From: Exophiala sp. HKRS030
Lineage: Eukaryota; Ascomycota; Eurotiomycetes; Chaetothyriales; Herpotrichiellaceae
Direction of reading: 5' to 3'
Assembly: GCA_023897205.1 (NCBI GenBank)
Contig: JAHWDD010000008.1
Coordinates: 992,001 to 1,056,000 of the forward strand
Length of the DNA: 64,000 nucleotides
Part shown: piece after piece, positions 41,448 to 52,245 of the stretch
How positions within the stretch are numbered: position 1 is the stretch's first letter
Layout of the letters: each line of letters starts with the position of its first letter
The notes under the pieces: model-generated
Told to the model about the DNA's origin: nothing
Databases searched by the model: none
Seen by the model: the letters and a program-made list of their open reading frames with translations, nothing else
Position numbers and translations under genes: made by a program

Positions 41448-42002
41448 TAGTACAATTCAGGTCATGGCGTGCCCGGCAACCGATGCATCGACAATGAACT
41501 GCAGCCTCCAAATAAAGAGCATAGCATACCGGCACGGCTTTTGGGCTGCCTACGCTTTGATATGGCGGCTTCTTGCGTGGGCTCGCTATGGCTGCTTGTA
41601 GACCTAGGTGTGTGAGGACGATTTGGGCGCGGGCCCTCTGTCCCGGGCATGGAGATGATACGTGGTGATGTCGGTAGCGGCAAAGACAGATGGCATTCGA
41701 ATTGGCGGCTCCGATGGTGAATTTATATGAGAGATGCAATGGTGATGGCGATGTATCTTTGGGGGCTCTGAACCAACGTCGTGCAAAGGGGGCAAACAAC
41801 ATGGGTGGAAGGAAGGGATCTTCATGTTCTGAAGTCACGCTACGGTATTGTGCGCCGATGAGAAGTCGCGCAAGCTGTCGGGTGCAGCATGTCCCCTCAC
41901 CCCGGATGCGGGCGGCAATTCGACGCGGACCAATGAGCTCGTAGGCGATCATAATTAGGTAGCGGTCTCATAGGACGAGGCCAGGCTAGGAGAGGGCTAA
42001 AA

Positions 42003-42545
42003 CAGTATACTGTGAATCATAAGTTCAGGCCGCGGCGCAGTCTTGTGTGTTATGTATTGGTTGCTCCTTTTGACGGTGACTTGGTAATTCCTAATAGCAG
42101 ACAAGAAATAATCCAGAGTCTTTACCCAGAGTCTACCCCTCATCAGCACAAGGAGTAGTTTAGATCTAACCATCAGGGGTGAGTGAGAATAATTCTTGGC
42201 AAATAATACAATGTCACTATCTGGCACACTTTTCTCATCTGATTGGTCAATAATGTTAAGTATTCAAAATATCTAGGATTTGGAGTGACCAAAGGTGCAC
42301 CGAGTCCTAAATATCTAGAGTTGATTATTTGGACCCCCAAGATAAATAGAGCTCGCCACCACAACACCCAAAATACAATCTTCAAGTCGGAATTATCAAT
42401 CATATAAACTAGTAGTGCTGCCGACTTGTTGCACTAGTCCTATTCGGGAAGTGACTCGGCCTGCGCGCACACAACACTGCGCTGCGGCCTCAACACTTGC
42501 AACCGAAATCCCTCCTTCGTCCTGAATTCTATCATTTCAAGACTT
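42003..42545 (+). mobile_element. TIR-A element between the regulator and oxygenase genes
   Basis: The left arm (GGGCTAAAACAGTATACTGT, then CAGGCCGCGGCGCAGTCTTG) has lost its outer tip. The right arm is better kept (ACACTGCGCTGCGGCCTC, CTGAATTCTATCATTTCAAG). The interior holds AATAGCAGACAAGAAATAAT, AATAATTCTTGGCAAATAAT, CTGATTGGTCAATAATG and AAATATCTAGAGTTGATTAT. The length is about 543 bases and nothing is coded. It lies wholly in the shared upstream region of two divergent genes. Confidence 0.7.
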
Positions 42546-43033
42546 TTGGATCCTGCAGTCTTTCGGCTTCAGCTGCTCTTTTGACTCATTTGATCCAAGC
42601 GATCGTATTGCAGTCTGGGTCTTGAAGCTTGGATCCCGTTGGCTTACGACGGGGGATTTGCGTGGTTACCCAATTGGGCCAAAAAGTCCGCAAGGTGTCA
42701 ACCACACGTACCATCGACCCTTGTCACCACCATTTGTATCTCAGCCACTCAAAGAATCATTGACATCAGGAAAACCATCCCAAAGGGGCAAATTTTTGTC
42801 AGGTTGCTGCTGATGGATGCCCGTATTGGGATGCCAGCGCTTCATGGACGAGGCAACAAGGTCAGCGACATGTAAGAAGGTCATGTGTCGGACGAGCTCC
42901 TGCAAAATAAATAATGTGCCTCCCTCGTCGCATCCGTCCTACACATACTGCGATACTGACAGGAAGTCATTTTTGAACCTTGACTTGTTCTCCCATCGTC
43001 GGTTTCACAGATTTTTTTTCACACTTTTCACAA

Positions 43034-44340
43034 ATGGCTATTCTCAACTACCTAGGCTTCGGAGGCCCGGCGCCAGCGACCAAGAGCAATCCGAGGGAAC
43101 CTGTCCGAGCTCTCCCCGCCAGCTGGTACACGTCGGAAGAGATGTACCAACTCGAAAGACGAGCCATCTTTTCCAAACGGTGGATGCTCATCACACACAA
43201 GACGAGACTCGGCCAAGTCGGCGACTACCTGAAGTTCGATGTCGCTGGCTACGAGTTCGTCCTGTGCCGGGACCGCAAGGGGGACATCAACGGATTCCAC
43301 AACGTCTGCCGCCACCGGGCGTATCCCGTCGTCCAGGGTCAAGAGGGCACCGCCAAGATCTTTGCCTGCAAGTACCACGGTTGGTCATACGGGCTCGACG
43401 GCAGCCTCGCAAAGGCACCCAAGTACGACGAGCTGGAAGGCTTCGACAAGTCACAGAACGGTCTGTTCCGAATCCATGTCCGTGTCGACGCGAGCGGCTT
43501 CGTCTGGGTCAATCTCGACGGCAAGGAGATTCCCGAGGTGCCGTGGGAGGAGGACTTTGACGGCGTCGACACGCAAGAGCGCTACAAGGTCTACGACTTT
43601 GACGACTACGTCCTCGACCACGAGTACAAGCTCGACGGTGCGTACAATTGGAAGATCTTGGCCGACAATTTCAACGAGTGCTATCACTGCCCGATCGCCC
43701 ATCCCGACATACCCACGCTCGCCGACATCGAGACCCACGACGTCGCCGGCGTTGACGGGTACATCAAGCATCAGTCCGTCCCGACGGTGGAACAAAAGAA
43801 GCTCGGAATGGCCATCGCCAGTACCTACTTCTTTCCCAACGTCTCCATTTCGGTTCTGTAAGTCGGGGCTCCCCGTCTGTCCACGGACACTGTGACGTTT
43901 TCCATCGCTGACAAAGGTGCCACGGACCACACTTCATCATGCTTCAACGTTTCCTTCCCAACGGGCCCAAGGAGTCGTCGATGCACTACCAGATCTTCCG
44001 CAACAAAAACTCCCCCGAGGAAGATTTCCAACGCATCCACCGGCTCTATGCCAAGGTGGTGTCGGAGGACAAGGTCCTCTGCGAACTCTCCCAGAGGAAC
44101 CTGAACGCCGGCGTCTTCGTCAACGGCCAGATGCACCCCCGACTCGAGAAAGGGCCCTTGTACTTCCAGCAGCGAGCACGCAAGGTGATCCGGGAGCACG
44201 CGGAGCGGGAGAAGGCGGCCAATCAAGAGATCTGGCCGGCTCGGCAAGCACTGCCGGGTGATGCCACCGTGAGCAAGGAGGACGTCGAGCTGTGCACCGG
44301 TTTGAGTTGCCAGCCCAACCAGGTGGGTCTTGCCTGGTGA
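43034..44340 (+). CDS. Rieske [2Fe-2S] non-haem iron oxygenase, alpha-subunit type
   Basis: Predicted as join(43034..43857,43917..44340), 415 residues; the 59-base intron runs GTAAGT to AAAG. The Rieske cluster motif is C92-x-H94 and C112-x2-H115 (VCRHRAYPVV, then CKYHGWSYGLDGS). The mononuclear iron site lies in DNFNECYHCPIAHPDIP, with His218 and His223 as metal ligands. This is the layout of single-component fungal Rieske oxygenases related to choline monooxygenase and aromatic-ring dioxygenases, which use electrons from a separate reductase to activate O2 at the iron. The length agrees with that family. No targeting signal is obvious. No reductase gene is in the window, so a general cellular reductase is presumably used. 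An apparent earlier start at 42980 is a TTG and was rejected. The substrate cannot be read from sequence. Confidence 0.85.
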
Positions 44341-44959
44341 GAGCCTGTGGGACAACACATCCGGTCGATCAGCTGCAACATTCATCGGTCGTCTATGATT
44401 TATTTACGATGCAGCGGGGCGCATGGGCAGGTCTGCTTCGAGTGTTCCAGAAGAGACTGAAAGAAGGGTTTCCAAGTTCGCCATTTCCGAATGGAGTTTG
44501 CTTTTCCTGGAAATCACATCCACATCACATAGCGTAGCATAATATGGCACAGACGTGCAAGTTGTCTGTCAGAGGCAACCAATTCACACTCTCTCGATGA
44601 CTTTTCTTCTGCTCGCCGTCTTTCCGTCGTCCATACCACCGTCTGCGATTGGTGCGCCATCTTTGGCAAATGTCCAAAGCCGGGGTGACACTTTGACGAC
44701 GGTTCATGGTCGATCCCCGCGTCAGGAGCCGTCGAGGCCCCTCTTGTCGGCTCGGAACAGCTTGGAAGAGGCGAACAAGTCCCAGGCTAGTTGCTGATCT
44801 TCGTGTCAATTGGATGATCCCTTTGGGGGTCCGGGTCGGCGCACTTTTTGGCCCGTTGGGGCTAGCCGTGGCCGGGGAAGTCCCAAAAGCTAAAGTCTAG
44901 CATTTGCATTGCATTAGCACGGGGCCAATCAGTCGACCTCGCCCACAGCCATGGGACTT
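44341..44959. other. 3' flank of the oxygenase gene, no gene seen
   Basis: Open frames on both strands lack motifs. Nothing further can be supported. Confidence 0.4.
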
Positions 44960-45430
44960 GGATGTGTTGTGTTTGATTGCTGCTTTCCGATGGTGGGCTT
45001 GGTCTGTTCCCTAATAGCAGCCAAGAAATAATCCAGGTCAATCTCTGGCAGAAGTCTTACCCAGAGTCTACCCAGGGTAGTCCCAGGTAATCCATCTGTG
45101 GCCAAGCCTCTGAGAATAATTCTTGGCAATTAATATAATGTCACTATCTGGCACTCTACTCTCACCTCTCATCTGATTGGTCAATTATTGCAATCATTCA
45201 CAATATCTAGGATTTGGAGTGACCAAAGTTCAAAATATCTAGAGTTAATTATTTGTAACCCTAAGATAACTAGGACTCGCAATTATTATTTCATAACACA
45301 CTTACGATGCTTTGCACTCGTGATGATTATTTCATAACGCACTTTAAAATATCATTCGGAAAGGGACTCGTAATTATTGTCACGCGACACACTCAGAACA
45401 CTTCTGGGGAGAAGTTGTAAACTCACCACA
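44960..45430 (+). mobile_element. TIR-A element, interior
   Basis: Contains AATAGCAGCCAAGAAATAAT, AATAATTCTTGGCAATTAAT, ATCTGATTGGTCAATTATTG, AATATCTAGGATTTGGAGTG and CATTCGGAAAGGGACTCGTA. Both terminal arms are absent. It is closest in wording to the copy at 42090-42400. Confidence 0.6.
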
Positions 45431-45479
45431 TTGTAAAAAAAAAATTATTACGCTCCTTATGATCTTCTTGTGGGTTTAT

Positions 45480-47129
45480 TTGTGTGTACGGAGTCGTCTG
45501 GTTGCCATGGACTGATCACTGCCCGTTCTTTTGCTTGGTCGTGACAAACAGCGACCACCTCGAGAGAGCTCGATTAACATGGTCGCCGTGGTCAACAACC
45601 TCAACAACAACACCTCAACGAGTACAGCAGAATGAACGAGTGTGGCCATGGTTTCTTTCCTTCCGACTACCTTTCTTCTTCTTCTTCTTCTTCTTCTTTT
45701 TCGAGTGCCCGCCTTGGCCCGCCTTCCGGTGCGTGGATAGTCCCAGAGAACACATACTGCGGCTTCATGCTACTGCGGCTTAATTCCAGCCCCCGGGAGG
45801 CCAAATCCTTGCCCCTGGACTCCTGATGATACCCCTTCGACCGGGCGTGAGGCGGACTGTTTCGTGATGAACAGTGGGAGTGTATTTCCCGTCGCCCCGT
45901 AACCACTCCCTTCCACCGTGCCGTGGAATACCAGTCCTTGTCGAGCCACCATCCAGCCTGTGCCCACAGACTTTTGCAGTACCTGCATACCTGAAATATC
46001 GGCCGGAAGACCAGTGGTTTTCTCTCTCTCTTCGATCGTTGCATTCGCCCGTCGACCTCACCGTCGCTTCTCAATGTCACTCGATGGTAGGCAGCATGGC
46101 AAGCCTAGGGGACGGCGACAATGGCTGGAATCTGTGCCGTCGGACCTTGGCTTGTTCGGCCTTTCTCGATGGTAGCAAGGTAGTCGGTTGAACCTTGAGC
46201 AGGACGACTTCTCGCTCTTGTTGTCCAATCGTCATTGCGTGGAGTATAGAATTACTCGATCGCAGGACCGAGTCGGATCCGGTCCAAAAAGAGAAAAAAA
46301 AAGGGTCTGGGAAATCACCAATGAGCTGCTCACGGTGTTGTTTGTTGGTGGTAAGTGAGCTACTTGGCTCTCAGACGGGGTGCGCACGCCCCCGTGTCGA
46401 CATATCGCTCCACGACGCCTCCCGCAGAAGGTTATTTGAAAAGAATGGATTCTTCTTCTTCTTCTTCTCCTTCTCCTCCTCTTCAGGCGCAGAGATCTCC
46501 GTCTCTGGGCGGCAACGACATTCTCCAAAGCACCATCACACACTTTGAGTTGCTAGAAGGAGTTTGGGGCTATTGTTGAGCGAAACGCCGATCATCTGGC
46601 CAACAGTCCTCCTTTCTCGACCCTCCAACGATGGGCCCGCAGCGCGCCTCGGACAATCGAGATTCTGCTTTTGAGCAATCGCTTCTTACCGTCGGACTGA
46701 ACCTCCACCGCAACCGGCGTCCAAAGCCAAGCCGAAAGACAACTCGAAGAAAGCAATTTGCTGCAAGACGAAAGAGAGAGCAAACGAAGAAAATTAGAGA
46801 CTGAGTTGGAGGACACCACGGATGCAAGATCTTGCCAGATGTACATCGAAAAAAACCCAGCCGCCGAGCCGGTGGTGACGAGGTTTTTGTCGACTTACAT
46901 CTAGAACTTGTTTGGAGACCGCAAGCATGGATGATCCTATGGAGTCTACAGAGCCATGCCAGGTCGCTCCCGTTCTGCCTGGCGGGTTCCCCCACGCCTT
47001 CCCACAGGGGGCAAACGGCTACTCACGCGAGCTTTTTTCTTTTTTTCCATGATCCACCTCATCATACTTGACAGGAAAAAAAAGAGGCATCAACTTCCTA
47101 CTTGCCAAAACTCCTCCATCAGGCGCAGC
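45480..47129. other. Microsatellite-bearing region, no gene seen
   Basis: TTC-type runs occur at 45673-45702 and 46448-46480 and poly-A/T runs at 46290 and 47030. The longer frames (46080-45667 minus, 46995-46570 minus) are basic, low-complexity and domain-free. TACGGAGT occurs at 45487. Confidence 0.35.
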
Positions 47130-47837
47130 TCACCTCGAATCTGCTTCCTCGAATCGAGACAAAGATAAAGATGGCCAAGGAATGTCGAAAAGGATGGGGT
47201 GTCTCAATGGATGAGGAGAAGAAAGACAGCGTTGTTTCAACGAACAGACAACACAAGAAGGAGAGTCATATTGAGAAGCCGGAGCAAGAGAAAAAGATCT
47301 CAAAAGGTTGTTGTTCAGGATGAAGAGTTCATGGGAAGTTGAGATTATCAAATACGACAAGATGCATGGCTGGCGATCAATTGAGATGACGCAGGTGCGC
47401 GTGGTTTTCTGTTTCTCTCGCGAGTTAGGTATCGGGGGTCGGTAGCGAAGTGTGTTACAGGTCACACGGGCGAACACACTCTGTGTCCTCGTCGAAAGCA
47501 GGGATAGACACCGTTGAGAAGCCACTCGTAGAAAGAACCGCGCCATCACGTCGGCAAGGCACACCTTTCGAAAGGACTTTACACCATGATTGTTTGTGTA
47601 AACATTCAAAACTCTAGTGATGACGAGGGAGAGAAAGGAGAAAACTGAAATGTGCCTCGACCATTCCAACAGGCTACATACTTCGTAAAGAGAGATTAGC
47701 GGAGTACTCCGCGGAGGAGGCCTCTTGGCCGTATAACAAAATGTCCCTGGCTGACCTTCCGGGATTCTCGTCGTCGGGCTTTTTCGTTTTCTATTCCCGA
47801 GACGGTTTTGTGCCAATCGGATAGTGTCACGACCCAT
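47130..47837 (-). CDS. Doubtful open frame
   Basis: A 235-residue frame starting MGRDTIRLAQNRLGNRKRKS. It has no recognisable domain, is rich in Ser, Arg and Leu, and its first 40 codons overlap repeat G (47699-47748) and a TTTTGTGCCAATCGGATAG word also found near 51950. It is more likely repeat-derived than a gene. Confidence 0.12.
   Translation of the reverse strand: MGRDTIRLAQNRLGNRKRKSPTTRIPEGQPGTFCYTAKRPPPRSTPLISLYEVCSLLEWSRHISVFSFLSLVITRVLNVYTNNHGVKSFRKVCLADVMARFFLRVASQRCLSLLSTRTQSVFARVTCNTLRYRPPIPNSREKQKTTRTCVISIDRQPCILSYLIISTSHELFILNNNLLRSFSLAPASQYDSPSCVVCSLKQRCLSSPHPLRHPILFDIPWPSLSLSRFEEADSR
47699..47748 (-). repeat. Dispersed repeat G, copy 2
   Basis: AGCGGAGTACTCCGCGGAGG, then AGGCCTCTTGGCCGTATAAC. 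It is the reverse complement of the copy at 37463-37512 with few differences. Confidence 0.65.
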
Positions 47838-48002
47838 GCGTCTTGAAATGATGGAATTCAGTACGAAGGAGGGCTAAAACTACTGTGAATCATAAGTTGT
47901 GGCCGCAGCGCAGTCGTGTGTGCGCGAAGGCCGAGGCAACTTTCCGGATAGGACTAGTATAACCGGTAGGCGGCCCTAGTCACATGATCAGGATCCTGAC
48001 GG
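47822..48002 (+). mobile_element. TIR-A element, left arm, well preserved
   Basis: Starts GTGTCACGACCCATGCGTCT, then GAAATGATGGAATTCAGTAC, GAAGGAGGGCTAAAACTACT, GTGGCCGCAGCGCAGTCGTG, GATAGGACTAGTATAACCGG and CACATGATCAGGATCCTGAC. It is the best template for the arm consensus. It stands upstream of the MFS transporter gene. Confidence 0.7.
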
Positions 48003-48452
48003 GGACTCTCAGCGACCGAGGATCGGAGGCTGCCGAAAGGAGGGGCGTGTTGGATGCATTGCCTAGATCTGGAGGGGCGTCCGGTTATGTGCTGCTGAAA
48101 CTATACGCATTCAGGTAGGCGGCGAACCCTCAACAGGGATACGACGTCGAGTTTTGCCATGATCGCCGTTGGGCTCAGCTAGTCTTCGGCCGGCTCCGAC
48201 AACTGTCAAACGTGGAGAAGGGGCTTTTTGACAGCACCAGCGCATTTGGACCTCCAGACGACAACGCTTTTCTCCAGAAAAATGATGTTACCCCTCGTCA
48301 TCGTCTGAAACGTGATGATGGTGGTGTTGATGAATAGAATTAGGTGCTGCCCTCCTCGGCCTGCTTCGCATACTCGACTCGAGCACCGCCATCACCAGCA
48401 TCGCCATTACCAGCATCCCTATCATCAGCATCCCTAACATCAGCTCCCCATT
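48003..48452. other. Upstream region of the transporter gene
   Basis: No open frame is supported. CATCACCAGCATCGCCATTA, CCAGCATCCCTATCATCAGC and ATCCCTAACATCAGC (48388-48445) form a short ATCAGCATC-type repeat just before the start codon. Confidence 0.4.
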
Positions 48453-50089
48453 ATGAAGAAATATCTAGGACTGACAGGTTCAAGCCTGGATCTTGCGGCA
48501 CTGATTTTGGTAGTGGCTCCGGCATTTCTTTGCTATGGCTACAATCAAGCGGTTGCTGGAGGTCTCTTGACGCTCGACTCCTTCCTCGAGGCCTTTCCCC
48601 AGATGGACACTCTCAACACCACGGGAGCTCAACGCACGAAGAATTCCAATATCCAGGGTAAGCTACATACTACTACGGCTGAGCCCTTGGCACTATCCTG
48701 ACTGCAATTCATTCTCCAGGCACTGTCATCGCCCTCTACCTTGTCGGCGGTATCTTCGGCTCCCTGTCCTGCATCTTCATGGGTGACAGGTTGGGTCGTC
48801 GCAAGGTTATCTTCATTGCATCTGGAGTTTCCGTGATTGGCGCCGTTCTGATGGCTTCATCCTACCAACTGGCTCAATTTGCCGTTGCTCGTCTCGTCCT
48901 GGGTTTTGGTACAGGCGGATATGTGGCGACGGTTCCTGTCTGGCACGCTGAAATTTCCAAACCGTCCAAAAGAGGGTCGGGCGTCGTGACGACTGGCTTC
49001 TTTATCGGAACCGGCATCACCATGTCGCTCTGGGTCGACTTCGGATTCTACTACCTCCGTGGCACAGGCGCATGGCGAGCACCGCTGGCTCTGCAAATCG
49101 CCTTCTCTCTGGTCGTCATGGCCAGCATCTTTCTTCTCCCCGAATCACCTCGATGGTTGATGAAGAAGGGTCAGGTCGACGAAGCTCGAGAGGTCTTATC
49201 GGCGCTGGAAGGTGTGACTGGAGATGCCCACACCCTGAGCGAGGATATGAATCAGATTCAGCGTTCCCTGACGCTGTGTGGGCAGGGCTACTTCGGGGAC
49301 GTCTTCAGGATGGGAGAACAAAGACTACTGAACCGGACCGTGCTCGCGGTTTTGGGCCAGACTTTCCAACAAATGTGTGGCATCAACGCCATCACCTTCT
49401 ACGCGACCACCATCTTCCAGCAATACCTCGGCCTGGATGGCACCACATCAAGAATATTGGCCGCATCCATAGCACTCACTCAACCGGTCGGTGGTGTCGT
49501 CGCTTACTACACCATCGATCGACTGGGGCGTCGGAAATTGATGGTCAGCAGCGCAGCCATCATGGCGGCATTGATGGCAATCCTGGCCGGAGCAACGTCG
49601 GCAAGAGACAACAAGGCTGCCTTGTATGTGGCCGTGGTTGCGCTTTTTCTGTTCCCCTTCATCTTCACCGTCGGGTTCGCAGGCCTGACCTTCCTCTACG
49701 CGACCGAAATAGCGCCGACACAACACCGAGCGGCCATCAATGCTCTGTCGACGGCAGCCGTTTGGACGTCCAACTTCCTCCTGGCTCAGGTCACCCCGGT
49801 CGGTTTCGACACGATCAAATACCGCTACTACATTGTCTTCGCCTGCATCAACGTTGCGATCGTACCGATCGTGTATTTCTTCTTCCCCGAGACGAAAGGC
49901 CTATCACTCGAGCAGATCGACCAGATCTTCACAAAATCGAACAATTTCTTCGACCCCACTCCTATTGCGAGATCACTGATCAAGCGTGAAGCGGCGCGAC
50001 GGCGGAATTGCTATACCGTGGAAGGAGTAGCACAAATCGAGGACGTCGGTCGTCACACTGATCTACGAAAGGAGACCTCGGAGGGCTGA
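48453..50089 (+). CDS. MFS sugar transporter-type permease
   Basis: Predicted as join(48453..48657,48720..50089), 524 residues; the 62-base intron runs GTAAGC to CTCCAG. The family signatures are all present: GDRLGRRKV after the second helix, PESPRWLMKKGQ before the central loop, a second DRLGRRKLM, and PETKGLSLEQID near the C-terminus. QQMCGINAITFYATTIFQQY marks helix 7. Twelve hydrophobic helices can be followed. This family of plasma-membrane proton symporters carries hexoses, disaccharides, quinate, inositol and related solutes; specificity cannot be read here. The protein begins directly with a membrane-proximal segment (MKKYLGLTGSSLDLAALILV). It is convergent with the SRPBCC gene, 251 bases apart, and 4.1 kb from the oxygenase gene. 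Confidence 0.88.
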
Positions 50090-50340
50090 TGATCGGCGCC
50101 CTGGTCGCTTCTTGGAAACACCGTAGTGACTCGCAACTTGTCGTCTTTTCGCCCTGCCACATAGGAAAGGCAGGTCAATCGGTTACCCGTCAAGCAACTA
50201 GCCAGAGCATCACGTGATCAGAGTCAGTGGAATCGGCGGGAATCAGTGAAGCTCGGTGGCGATCAGACTAGGTAGCAAGCACTGATTACAGAGAGACACT
50301 GATCTTCGAAAGTGACACAGAATCTTTGACTTGGCAGAGG

Positions 50341-50939
50341 TTACGATTTCATCTGTTCCTTCTCGATGTACTCCTTCAGCCTATCGAGGTACATGACATT
50401 CAACTCGTTGAGTTGCGCAGGGATTCCCATTAGATACTTGAACGCATAGGCCGCCGGTCCCCCCATGGACTCCCAGTTACGAACCTGGCACGTCTGACCG
50501 GCGCCGTCCACCGGCGTGACTTCCTGGACCCGCTCGGCCGTCAGTGCCCACGACGGCAGCAACTTGCTTCGCCAACAGAGCCTGAATTTGGCGGGCGAGC
50601 GGCTCAGCTCAATGATCTGTGACAGGTTGGCTTTTTGCAAAAGGAGGCGCGTCGACCAAGACAACATACCTCGACGGGAACGTCGTAATCGCGAGCTTGC
50701 GCTCCCATGTGCGTCTTGAGAAGGCCGGTCAGTCCGGTCTTGACTTCCTCATCCGCAGCCTCAAATTTGAGCGAAGGGGTCCAGTCGTTCCATCGGTCGT
50801 ACCGTGAAAATCCCGTTATGGTGTCAAAAACAACCGAGGCCGGCGCGTTGATGGTGACGGTGCCACCGGACGTGAAGAGGACCGTACCTGCAGGCTGCGA
50901 CGGTGTCGCGGTGGGTTCGGTGAATAATGTCGCAGACAT
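50341..50939 (-). CDS. SRPBCC (START-like) domain protein
   Basis: Predicted as complement(join(50341..50616,50670..50939)), 181 residues. The 53-base intron runs GTATGT to CACAG, phase 0. Residues about 20-55 (GTVTINAPASVVFDTITGFS, then RYDRWNDWTP) are the typical opening of the SRPBCC/polyketide-cyclase-like fold: strand, V(F/W) helix, then W..W near the ligand cavity. The C-terminus is the long closing helix (LNELNVMYLDRLKEYIEKEQ). The fold binds hydrophobic ligands and occurs in cyclases, dehydratases, lipid-transfer proteins and stand-alone binding proteins. No catalytic residue can be assigned. No signal peptide is seen. Its position tail-to-tail with the transporter suggests membership of the same cluster, which is inference. 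Confidence 0.8.
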
Positions 50940-51317
50940 GACTGAAGACGCGTGCTTGTGTATTTGATGGAGAATCCAAGTAAATGTGTAATGTGGAGGA
51001 TAGTCAATAGCGAGACGAAGGGATCAGAGTTCGCACAAAATTCGTCGTCGAGCAATCGCGGAGGTCAAATCACAGATACGTGTACATCATGGGAGAAGCG
51101 CCCGCGAAAAATGACGTAAGAGCCAGGATTTGACTTTTCACCCCCCAGCTGAGAACGGAGTAGTCCTCTCCTCTCTTGCCACAGTATGTACTCTGTACCC
51201 TCCTCTTATGTACCCTTCTCTGTTGCCACTATATGTACAGTACACTTCTCTATTGCCACAGTATGTACCCTCCTGGCAACCTTTCTCTCTCTCCCTCTGG
51301 CAGCGAAAAAGTTGTAA
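50940..51317. repeat. Upstream flank of the SRPBCC gene with ACAGTATGTAC repeats
   Basis: Between 51175 and 51275 the words CTCTTGCCACAGTATGTAC, TGTTGCCACTATATGTACAG and TATTGCCACAGTATGTACCC form about three 40-50-base units. ACGGAGTAGTCC occurs at 51157. No gene is seen. Confidence 0.6.
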
Positions 51318-51728
51318 CCAGAAAATAATAATTCTTGGCAAGGTTTAAACTCTGGCAGCCAGAAATAATTTTCGGTGACTCATCAACCACTTTTCTCTCA
51401 TATAATTGGTCAATAATGTCAATCATCCTAACTATCTAGAGTTGATTAATTGCAATCTCAAGATAGTTAGGACTTGCAACCATAATACTCAAGATACACA
51501 ATTATTGTCGCGCAACACACCCAAAATGCCATCACAACACTCAAAATATCACCACAACACTTAAAATACCATCATAACAGTCAGAATTCTTCAATCTTAT
51601 GAACTAGTGCTGCCTACTTGTTACACCGATCACTGTGCTGCGGCCTCAACATCTACAACCAAAAACCTTCCTTTGTACTGAATTCTCAGGTCATGTTTCA
51701 AACGCATAGTCGCCACACAATCCTGGTC
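51318..51728 (+). mobile_element. TIR-A element, interior and right arm
   Basis: AATAATAATTCTTGGCAAGG, ATATAATTGGTCAATAATGT, CATCCTAACTATCTAGAGTT, repeated CACAACACTCAAAATA words, then the arm with CACTGTGCTGCGGCCTCAAC and CAAACGCATAGTCGCCACAC. The left arm is absent. Confidence 0.65.
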
Positions 51729-51959
51729 TCATAATCTACAACGATCGATCGATCCATCAGGCCACTTTTTGAAGACGAGGGAAGAGACCATGTGACGGCA
51801 CCTGCAGACGATTTTTGATTTAGATTGGGTGCTATGACAAACCGTTTAGGTATCAACCTTTGAATCCTTGACTATCCACCCTGGAAACTCTCATCCTCGG
51901 GCTTTTTTTCTTCAATGTTGCCTTTTTCGGAGTCCCTGAGACAGTTTGGTGTCAGTCGG

Positions 51960-52245
51960 ATAGAGACAAGCTTGTCAGACGTCCGACTGAGCATCCGAAT
52001 ACAAGAGACGCTTATTCAGCCAGACGTCCGAGTGAGCATCCGAATGCAAAACGTCACTTGCCCTGAGTCGGACGTCTGAATGTAAAACGGCGCTTGTTCG
52101 GCCGGTGTTCGGTCGATGTTCGGTCGGACGTCCGACTGAACAAGTGAGCATTCAAATGCAAAAGGACGTCCGAATGAGCATCCAGATGCAAGAGACGCTT
52201 GTTCAGTCAGGTAGAGACAAGTTCGTCGGACGTCCGAGTGCAAAA
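51960..52245. repeat. Repeat cluster with GTCGGACGTCCGAC palindromes
   Basis: Five or six imperfect units of 35-60 bases combine GGACGTCCGA(C/G)TGA, GCATCCGAATGCAAA and GACGCTTGTTCAGTC. The GTCGGACGTCCGAC word at 52122-52135 is a perfect 14-base palindrome, and near copies lie at 51977, 52019 and 52228. A single unit recurs at about 57335-57395. Confidence 0.7.

Noticed and set aside
42980..43033. An 18-residue N-terminal extension of the oxygenase
   Set aside because: It begins at TTG, and the ATG at 43034 fits the family start; the extension lacks a targeting pattern.
43239..43895. A 218-residue frame inside the oxygenase gene
   Set aside because: Ser/Thr/Arg-rich translation of the shifted Rieske coding sequence; the in-frame Rieske and iron-site motifs decide for the other frame.
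47130..47837. A 235-residue frame considered as a gene
   Set aside because: It overlaps dispersed repeat G, has no domain, and shares words with another repeat near 51950; kept only as a very low-confidence entry.
49072..49989. A 305-residue plus-strand frame
   Set aside because: It lies wholly within the MFS transporter exon in another frame and has no hydrophobic helices or known motif.
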